Of a stretch of 21,627 bases of DNA, positions 1-7,940 are shown piece after piece. Both the position numbers and the translations under genes were made by a program. The notes under the pieces were generated by a model. The model made no database searches, was not told the DNA's origin, and saw only the letters and a program-made list of their open reading frames with translations. The DNA is taken from NCBI GenBank assembly GCA_009602725.1, contig WELB01000006.1, positions 699,122 through 720,748 of the forward strand, written 5' to 3'. Each line of letters begins with the position of its first letter. Position 1 is the first letter of the stretch. The DNA is from Spirogloea muscicola. Its lineage: Eukaryota > Streptophyta > Zygnematophyceae > Spirogloeales > Spirogloeaceae.

Positions 1-52
1 GAGGGGGGGGGAGAGGGGGGGGGGGGGGGGGGGAGAGGGAGGGAGAGGCACC
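1..52. repeat. G/A low-complexity tract at window edge
   Basis: The first 50 or so bases are almost only G with scattered A, including an unbroken run of about 17 G. Nothing coding can be read here. With the A run at the other end, it suggests that the window is a contig broken at low-complexity sequence. Confidence 0.9.
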
Positions 53-177
53 TTAGGGCGCCGCTAGGGCGCTGTTAGGGCTGCCAGTAGGCCACCGGCT
101 CCTCCTCCGCCCTCCCCGCGTCGCGCCGCCGCCGCACTGCTCGCAGCGACGGCTGCGGCGGCGGCCGGGAGGGCGCC

Positions 178-3100
178 ATGGAGGACTGCTACTCCCACGC
201 GGCGGCGCTATGCAACGAGCGCCGCGGCGTGTGGGCGCGCTGGCTGGGCGGGCGCGACCACGCGCGGCTGGCGCCACACCTGGCGTCGCGCGAGGCCTGG
301 GACGCGCTCCTGGGAGCCGCCGCCGCCGCGCCGCCCGGCGGCGACGACGCCGGCGACGTGCCGTTCCAGCTCCGCGTCCGCTCGCTCCTCGCCAGGCAGG
401 CCGCCGACAGGCTCCTGCACGGCGGGGGCGCTGCGGGAGGTAATCTCCTCCTGGCCTTCTCTGCGTCCGTCTGCTGCCGGGGCCGGCGAGGCGGCCGCCG
501 GCATGGCAAGATTTTCTGATTGCAGGCTTTGCGCGGCGCTGCCTGCAAGGTACTGACGCCGTTGTGTCCCTGACACCATGCGCCGGCGGCTGGTCAGACC
601 TCAGCGAGAACGACGTGTACTACTCGCTCGAGGACGATGCTGAGGACTGGGCGCGGCTGCAGGCCGAGGGAGCCCCCAAGCTCACCGAGCTCGTGCGCAA
701 GGTAGAGCTGGCTGACTCGGAGATGGCCTCCCAGAGCTTGACAACCCCATCAGCATGCGCTGATCGGGCTTCTGCGGTGCTGCCTGGCAGAGGGCATCCG
801 CCAGCAATGCCGACTTGCTCGGGTGCAGTCCTTGCTGACATCTGCGTGCTTGTCTGTCTGGCTGCATCTGCCCCGCAGTATGATCTCCAAGGGCATCAAG
901 GGCAAAGTCCAGAGTGAGCCTCGTCTGCCCGCGAAACAACCGAGACTAAGCTGTCTAAGTGCTCTGTCCAGACGCACTTCCTCTGTGGCGTCCTGCTTTG
1001 CTTTGTTGTCATGCTCCCCCACAGTGCTCCTTCACACACTCTCAGCTCCTTGTGTGGCTTGCTTTGCTGTGCCAACGCCTCCCTCTTTTGAAGCGGGGAC
1101 GAAGCTGAGGAGGAATCGATCTCACAAAGAGGGCACAAGCAGAAGCAGTCGAAAGCCAGTCGCGAGCTATCAGCTCTCATGCCAAATGTGAAGCCTGTAA
1201 GTGATCGGCTTCAGACCAGTCGCGAGCTATCAGCTCCCATGCCAAATGTGAAGCTTGGAAGTGATCAGCTTGAAATTGTTGACTGCAAATCTCTAGGTAC
1301 GATGCCAGGGTTTTCAGGGTGTTGGAATCTCATAAAGCAAGCATTGTGTGCTCATCTTTCTTACTGTCATCTTGGAGATCTTGGTGCTTAACAAGTATTA
1401 TGGTTGCTAAGGACGTCATTGTCATGCTGCTTGCAGACCAAGAAGGATCTTCAACAGGAAAAGCAGGTGAGCAATTGCCAGCAATCCTCTAGGCGATTGC
1501 TTGATGATTGCCATTAGTAGCCAGTTTAAGTACGCCTGTTGCGATTATATGGACATTGTGTTTCTGTTTGTGCTTGTCATGTCATCGCCAATATTCATCA
1601 AATAGGCTAACTTGGCGTGTGTGGTGCTTTGTCACATCTCCCAATGTCCAAGTTTGGTGCACAGCGCTCATGAGCTGCAAACTTTTGCAGCAGACTGATT
1701 AATCAGTCATGACTCTGATCAGGGGTTGTTGAACAAAGCATTGGAGAAGGTCTTAGAAGAACTGAAGAACATGGGGGTGTGTGACCGAACCTTCCCACCT
1801 TTCAATGCCATAATGGAGATTGCTGTTCTCATTTTTTAAGAGCACCGACATATTGAAGCCATATTTGATGATTGTCTTGCTGGGACATTCTGGTTTGGCA
1901 TGGCAGGAAGTTGCAAAGCCGTTCATGAGTAAAGTAAAAAAAGCCGAAGCTTGGGATTACTATGACGGTAAGACTCCTTTGATCAGAATGATGTCGATGT
2001 TTGATAGGGCCAATGTCAAAGCCACGAGCGAGTATACTTGATAAGGGACACGAACCTGCTCACCGTCTTGGGTGCTTGGGACAAGACCTTTTTCCAGCAA
2101 GTGTCAGTTGCACCTGTACGAGGGACTGCATGATGCACTGACTGGATATTGACACTTGCACGGTGATGTCTCTTGTTGCTCAAGTCATCAAGCACCCCAT
2201 GGACTTGGGCACCATGCTGAAGAAGCTCCGTGCTTGCAAGTATGCAGCAAGATTTGCTCATAGACCACTTTCAGACTTCTCAGTCCTGGTTGTCTTCATC
2301 TTCTTCTTCTTCAGGAGCTTTTATATCCGTTATATTTTGACAGCCTGAGAGGTCATGCAGGTACACAAACAAGAGGAGCTTCCATGCAGACATTGACCTC
2401 ATTGCTGCCAATTGTCGCCAGTACAATGAGAAGGTTGGCAGCAGCTGTGCTAGGTGGCACAACCAGTTGTGATACTCATCAAAATTGTCGTTGACTTCCA
2501 ACACACATTGTATGAGTCTAGTCTTTACTGCGCCCTACTTTGTACCAGTGTGTGCCAATCGGTACCCCCAGTGTATTGGCTCGGCTTGGCTCCCCTTCAT
2601 TTCAAGCGCACCCCACCATTCCCTCTCTGTTACACTTTCACTGCCAATTGAGCAAGTTTGGTTGGTGTGCTCACGACCAGGGATCCACTTACGTCCGACA
2701 TGTGGCGATGCTGCAGCAACGAGCTCTCAAGCTTCTGAGTGCAATACCAAACATAAACGTTCTGTCTCTTGAGGACAATGTTGCTATGCGTCAAGGCCCT
2801 ACGGGCCAGGCAGCTCATACTGCGTCAGCTGGCCCTGGAGCCGTTAACGTGTGTGATGTCCTTGACACTGATCGCAGCAGCGAGGTTAGTAGCTTGCATT
2901 CTGTGAGAGGACAGTCATGCCGACTGCTCTTCCTTGTCTATCAATGCTTTGTGCTAAGCAAGTAGTGGGCTCGATGGAGTCACCACTCGATGGAGTCACC
3001 AGACAGTGACCTATGTGGTGTGTCTACTGCCTCACTCTTACTCACCAGCGTCTATGACAGATGTCTAGCCCAGAGTGCGCATCAGGTCTCTTCGGCAGCC

Positions 3101-5143
3101 AACGAGATGATGGGCGAGCTATGCTGCTGGCGCATCTGAGCAGATCTCATTCCTGCACAACCTTCGACACTGGCTTAGTGATGCCAAAGTCTCCAGGAAA
3201 GTCCTCCAGCGAGGGTCATGTGGTAATGGGAAGCGAGGGCTGCCAGTGTAGAGAAGGAGAAGAGGGCAGAAGTCTTTGTGATGGAGGACTAGGAGACTGC
3301 GACAAGCACTGCAGAAGAGATGGCGAGGCAGACGGCGAGCAGCATAGCTGGCCAGAGCTGTGTGTCAGGAGGTCCCTCATGGCGAGGATGCACTGTGTGG
3401 CTCAGAGGCTCGCAGAGCAGCGCCGAGCATTCTCTGAGAGGGACGCGATGGTCAGGGACCCCCATCGCATGGCCACTTATGTGGCACAGGAAGCGCGCGC
3501 CAGCCAGCTCCTGGAAGTGGAGGACCACTCCCAGCTTGCAGCTGAGCTAAGGACAGCCACTTGTGACAAATCGGTGTCAAGCAGTCAGGCGGCCTCAGGC
3601 AGGCCCAATCATATTGGCGGGCAAAGAGCCGCGACTCCTCTTCCTAAGGGTGCCTTCTTCTTCTGCAACTGCGTTCCGTCGACGGCGTTGTCTGGTACCT
3701 GTTCCTCACAAGTGCAGGGCTGCCTTCAAGCCACTGACGACCAGGGCTTCGAGGAGCAGCAGGCCCATGCCACCATGCAGAAGGTGGTGGTCCGCATACT
3801 GCAGACAGCCGGCTTTGGAGGAGGCAGGCAGACAAGCCTTGAAACAATCTGCGATCTTTTGGCTCACCGGTTTGCGAGGCTTGGCCGCTGCCTAAAGAGA
3901 TTGCAGGACAGTTGCCCTCCAGGCTGTTCTCTCACAACTCTGGCAGCGATATCTCTTGGTAATGTCTGGGGCAGGTGAGCTTGCAGGCCTATGCTTGTGT
4001 CTGAGCAGTGACTGCCACTGCCTTGGGTTGACATGCTTGGCAATAAACAATTTGTGTGTGAGTATTGTTGCAATTTGTGAGCATTGTGTGAGCAATGTGA
4101 ACTTCGTGAGCACTGTGTGAGCATTGTTGTCCTGGACCTCGTGGATTTTCAGCCACTGTCAAAGGTCGTCCATGGAAGTCCCAGCACAATGCAGGGAGGG
4201 CTCGTATCTGATTCGTCTACTTGTGAATATATAGCTGGGCAAGAGACAGTGGCTAACAGTTGTGGTATATGCCATTTGTGCAGCTCGACCAAGGACATTG
4301 CAGATTTTGTGAGGCCTGGCTATTCTAGGGGGAGCGCGCCTCCCTTGAAGACAGGTGGTGGGCATGGCTTGGGGTACCGTCACTCAGATGTCATGCTACG
4401 CCAGGGCCCTGCTTCGTTTGCAGACAGCGGGAGGCAGCGGCTCTCTCCTCTGGCTCTGGCTCCGGCAGTGAGCTCCTGTGCCCTCAAAGGTGCTATCATG
4501 GGTGGGGGACGTTGTTCATCTAGGTGCCTGCAGCTTTCATCAGCTTTTAGGCATGCTTACCATGGATGTACGATATCATGCCAACATTGCCGCCTGTTGT
4601 GGTGTACCCATCAACTGCAAGCCTAGATGTTGCCTTGAGAGCTCCAGTGCAATCTCAGCTGATTGCAGTTGCTTTTTCCACCGATAGAGGTCGTTATCGG
4701 GGAGCAGCGCCCATGGTTGGCAGCAGCAACAGCAGCACAAGAAGAGGATTGCCTCGGGGTCGGCGAGCCCGAGAGCCTCGCCAGCCAAGAAGGCATCTCA
4801 GGCAATGCCAGAGGCTGTTGTCAGAGTTCAGCCTCCCAGCCCACCCTTCTCGCCAGAGCGGCTGCCTGATGCGAGCCCTGCTCTGCCAGCGCCGCTGCCA
4901 ACGCCGGCATTGAGCAAGCCTGCCGTACAGGCCAGGAATATGTTTCACACAAAGGTGCTCCCCGCCAAGGGGCCAAGTGCTGGCCAGCCGGTGCCGGTGT
5001 CGCCGACAGCCAAGCCTTTGAGTTCGCCCAAGCCTTTGAGTTCGCCCAAGCACAAAACCTCGTCGCCGTCAACTTGGTCGCAAAGCAAGACGCTGCCCTC
5101 AGCACCCGGCAACCTTCCCTTGCCCCGCGGTTTACCGCAGTGA
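178..5143 (+). CDS. SPT7-like SAGA subunit: bromodomain plus histone fold
   Basis: Seen: exons that join in phase are 178-439, 526-549, 598-701, 879-913 (tentative), 1094-1196, 1437-1466, 1723-1776, 1907-1967, 2185-2239, 2361-2433, 2681-2884 and 3061-3974. Tentative ones follow at 4284-4354 and 4424-4489, then a junction I could not resolve, then about 4688-5143 ending in TGA. The start is the first ATG of the open frame. Exons at 1723-2433 encode a bromodomain: helix Z with LNKALEKVLEELKNMG, PFMSKV..AEAWDYYD, VIKHPMDLGTMLKKL, and DIDLIAANCRQYN with the acetyl-lysine-binding Asn. Exon 2681-2884 gives RHVAMLQQRALKLLSAIPNI, the usual SPT7 continuation. Near the end of exon 3061-3974 comes a Bromo_TP histone fold (VVVRILQTAGFGG, then SLETICDLLAHRFARLGR). 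The tail is Pro/Ser/Lys-rich with KPLSSP repeats. Known: SPT7 scaffolds SAGA and its histone fold pairs with a TAF10-type partner. Inferred: nuclear coactivator subunit of about 850 residues. Alternative: another bromodomain/TAF-like protein. Confidence 0.72.
526..549 (+). other. 24-nt microexon of the SPT7-like gene
   Basis: A 24-nt exon lies between a TGATTGCAG acceptor and a CAAG|GTACTG donor and keeps phase 1 on both sides, adding eight residues (GFARRCLQ). The next 48 nt (550-597) are bounded by GT and AG and also stay open in frame, so this stretch may be a very short intron or may be kept, adding 16 residues. Confidence 0.6.
1157..1276 (+). repeat. 60-bp tandem duplication spanning an exon end
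   Basis: Positions 1157-1216 and 1217-1276 are two copies of one 60-bp unit beginning CAGTCGCGAGCTATCAGCTC, differing mainly near the 3' edge. Copy 1 carries the exon end and donor (AAGCCT|GTAAGT at 1196/1197). Copy 2 reads AAGCTTGGAAGT at the same place and lacks the GT. The unit is a multiple of three, so reading through would give a 20-residue in-frame repeat around SREL.A.MPNVK. Confidence 0.9.
2571..2630 (-). repeat. Interspersed repeat, module A, in an SPT7-like intron
   Basis: Between the exons ending at 2433 and starting at 2681 lies GTGTATTGGCTCGGCTTGGC, then a CCCCTTCATTTCAAGCGCACC-like stretch. It resembles modules at 14487-14545 and 15391-15435 and the reverse complements at 13751-13805 and 13945-14001. 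Strand is given relative to the 13751 copy. This is the only copy recognised inside a gene here. Confidence 0.6.
2970..3001 (+). repeat. Perfect 16-bp tandem duplication in intron
   Basis: CTCGATGGAGTCACCA occurs twice in succession (2970-2985 and 2986-3001), about 60 bases before the acceptor of the long exon at 3061. It is probably a recent slippage event in the intron. Confidence 0.95.
4058..4127 (+). repeat. Degenerate 11-bp minisatellite in intron
   Basis: Five near-copies of GTGAGCATTGT lie at 4058, 4077, 4088, 4106 and 4117, with small spacers between some of them. Each begins with GTGAG, so the array offers several donor-like sites. It lies in the intron after the exon ending at 3974. 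Confidence 0.85.
5012..5047 (+). repeat. 18-bp in-frame duplication encoding KPLSSP twice
   Basis: AAGCCTTTGAGTTCGCCC is repeated exactly (5012-5029, 5030-5047) inside the Pro/Ser/Lys-rich C-terminal exon of the SPT7-like gene. It gives two KPLSSP units followed by KHK. The frame is preserved, which supports coding status for this exon. Confidence 0.9.
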
Positions 5144-5296
5144 GTGACAGTGCTCGGGAGAGTTGGACCTTCTAGCACTGTACGTCGTCACGATGAGGCC
5201 TTGCCACCCTGCAATTCCAGGAGACATCATGGAACGCGTACCAGATGGCTTCCTCCGTGATAAACAGCACTTGCCTCAGCGTGTGCTCGTCTGTGA

Positions 5297-5944
5297 AGCA
5301 GAGCAAGCTCGGCAGCTACTGTTCAGCCCAAGCCAGAAGACTCAGCGCTGTTACCCACAGCGGAGAAGGTGTGCTCGTCAGTGTACCAAAACCCTTCGCA
5401 ATCACAGCCAGGGACGACCTCAAGCAGTTCATATGGCACACTCCCTTTGAAACTTTTGTTGTCTTGCTCTTCACTTATCTCTTCTGTTTGTTGCATAGTG
5501 GTTGCTGAGGGGGTTGGATGTGCGTGTGTCCAGGTAGCACCTTCTGTACCCAGCCTCTTGGGGTTTAGGCAGCCGAGGAATGCTGAAAGCATCCTATCAC
5601 TTTTGTCGTTCAGCTACAGCCTGGACCTGCACTTTGCACCACCTGCTGACTTGGAGCAGAGGCTGCTTAGTAATGCTCGGCCTGGTCTTGAAGGCCAAGT
5701 GACGAGACCTTTCCAAAGGCTGAGCCAAGCGACTGCTCGTCCCGATCCTCACCGTAGCTTCAATATTGGGCAAGGTCCCGGGGCCTGCATCTGAAGTAGG
5801 GCCGCTGCTCGTCTCCTGGTCGCCCTTGGACCAAGCGGCAAGCATTTCAGGCCCTCCTTTTGGAGCCTCATCTGAGGCACCCGCTACCAACGTTTGGGAG
5901 AGCGGGAGCAGGCCTTCTGTGCTACAATCCGAGGTCCACTGTTA
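5297..5944 (+). other. Possible extra 3' exons of the SPT7-like gene
   Basis: The frame after GAAGCAG at 5296 reads a Ser/Pro/Thr/Gln-rich segment (for example SQSQPGTTSSSSYGTLPL). After a GTGTCCAG acceptor near 5534, the same frame continues to a TGA near 5793. A second frame stays open to TAA at 5942-5944. Composition matches the low-complexity C-terminal exon ending at 5143. The stop there overlaps a donor-like GCA|GTGAGT, so the gene may splice onward. No domain is recognised, and the opposite strand is also open at 5597-5890. This could equally be 3' untranslated sequence. Confidence 0.35.
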
Positions 5945-6931
5945 ACAAGCGCTGACGCAGAAGGTCGAGTGTAGGTGCGCAGGCACAGGTTAAGAAAAGG
6001 TCGTATGCGCAAGGAGCAGACGAAAGTTGCTTTCCCGCTTCTGGGTGGACGCTTCTCACTGTTACACTGCACATATTGTTTCCTTCAGTCCATCAGCACG
6101 ACTTGCTGATGTAGGACAACAAACCTAGGCGTCTGATGATCATTTGTGAGTCCTGGAGCTGGACCTAGCGTGAGTCGGTAGACCAGCTGGTCGGAATATG
6201 AGCAATTTAGCAGCCTCTTGTGGTAGCAGGAGGTTTGGGTCTCAGCACTCATTGTGCTCAGCGTATGGCACAGCATTGTGGGCTGGCCGAATTGGCCAGC
6301 ACTCCCCTTGCGCTTCACAATTCCCCCTCTAGCCCCGCCCCCTGCCTTCAAGCAATCCCCCCGTCTTTATCCAGTGAGTCAGTTGGAAGTGAGATACGGA
6401 GAACAGGCAGACCGCCCACTGAAAGAAGCTGAGACGGTCAGGCGGCTTGTTCTGTCTGTTAAATGCCATCTTCACCAATCTGGCCAGACCTGGTGAGGCG
6501 CTCTGGACTGGAGCTCGTCTCTCTCATTCTGGATCCAAACAAGCACTGCATGTAGGAGACATGCGGGACTGAAGTAATAGGTGCAGATGAGGGAACGGAC
6601 AGATTGAGAGAAAGGTGTTATTTCAGAGATTGCCACAAGCAAACACAGACTATTTCTCCAGGACAGGGTGTAGCTACTAGCTAGTGCTTGTTTGCAGCCT
6701 TTATCATCTCCAGTGTTGTAAGCACGCTTGCCTGGCTGTTGTACGATGGGTGAGGTTAAGATGAGCAAATGTATCCAACAAGTGTATGGGTAATTTTCAC
6801 GCCAAAATTCCACATTCTTTGCACTACCAATGCTGACTTCCAAGTTGAAAAAGTTGGTCGCACAACAGAGCAACTATGTGCAGAAGATTCTGAGACTTTG
6901 CAGGCTCCGTGGCAACACTTTCTGTTATGTA

Positions 6932-7288
6932 TTACTGAGATGGAGGTTGTACACAAATGGTCATGCTTGCAGGATCACAATCAATCTCCATGAAGTGGTC
7001 ATCCGGGAACATCTCGCCCCATGACGAGTTTGTTGAGGACACAAACACCAAGAGCAACAGCTCCTGCGTGTTCACAGGATCAACAGCAACCTTCCTTCCT
7101 TTGATTGAAGGCAATTTCACTGTTGGATGTTCTAAACGGCTGATAAGGCCTCCAATACCTATCAACATCTCCAAGAATTCTAGCAGTAGGGTTTGCACCC
7201 TCAGCCGATGATCAAGTAGGCAGGAAGGAGCTGTTTCCTTAGCTGATTGCATATGTATCACGTAGTTGGGCATGAGGTTACAACGCAC
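6932..7288 (-). other. Unassigned open frame, strand uncertain
   Basis: The minus strand is open for 118 codons, with a stretch of ordinary-looking composition (RLRVQTLLLEFLEMLIGIGG, later ELLLLVFVSS). The plus strand is also open across 6957-7211 and is preceded by an ATGCTTGCAG acceptor-like site. Neither reading resembles a family I know, and neither has a convincing exon partner. Either may be chance. Confidence 0.2.
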
Positions 7289-7750
7289 AGTTAATGAGAA
7301 AGATCCTACACAGAAAGAGACTCAACTGAAGCGGATCTATCGTAAAGGTGTTGCAGGAAGAAGGATGCGCCTTCAAATTTCAATCTATACAGTTTTATGT
7401 ACACGTCCGCTTTCTTAATGAGGTATCATGTGCGGCCTCCTCATTGTGGCGGCCCCATGAAGCAGAGGCCAAAGAACCTCGTGGGAAAGAATGGCGTTCT
7501 AGCATCTACTTCAAAAGGCAGGCCTGTCTGTATCCTCTCTGCCTACACAGCTCTACAAAACTGTCCTCTGAGTAATCACGGAGGGCCACCTCTTATCTCG
7601 TTGAGAAACTCCACCAGGCATAAGAGCTACACGTCGCTTCGGTCATGCGGGTCTAGATATCTAAATATACAAAGAAAAGTACCTTGATGAACAAGAAGCC
7701 CTAAGCTCAGCTGCCAAAGGATGAGAAAGGTAACACTTCTGGTCATTCAC

Positions 7751-7819
7751 CTGTAGTACCATGTCCATCGGACCACCCAGACTGTTGCAAGTCAGCGCCT
7801 TCGGCGCAATCTGCTGCAG
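7751..7819 (-). other. Orphan exon-like 69-nt cassette
   Basis: On the minus strand, 69 nt lie between a good acceptor (TAACTTTACAG) and a good donor (CTACAG|GTGAATG). They read 23 codons in phase 0 (LQQIAPKALTC..., ending GGPMDMVLQ). It lies about 120 bases past the stop of the ATG18-like gene on the same strand. It could be an alternative 3' exon of that gene, part of an unrecognised small gene, or chance. The plus strand is also open here (a 54-codon frame from ATG at 7761). Confidence 0.3.
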
Positions 7820-7940
7820 CTGTAAAGTTACACAAAGACAGCTGATGAATGTCAGGGAAGGACGGATCAAGATTGCTATACAAGAGCTACATGTATCAAC
7901 TAAACCATTCCAATGCAGTGCTTAATACCAGCTTGCCAGA

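Larger units (their letters stand above)
5945..7940. other. Convergent intergenic region with no recognised gene
   Basis: About 2 kb lies between the 3' ends of two convergent genes. It is visibly more AT-rich than the flanking exons. It holds a short palindrome (GCTGGCC/GGCCAGC around GAATT, 6282-6300), an antisense pair of open frames around 6932-7288, a 97-codon + frame at 7397-7687, and a 69-nt exon-like cassette at 7751-7819. I recognise no protein family or RNA gene in it. Confidence 0.6.
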
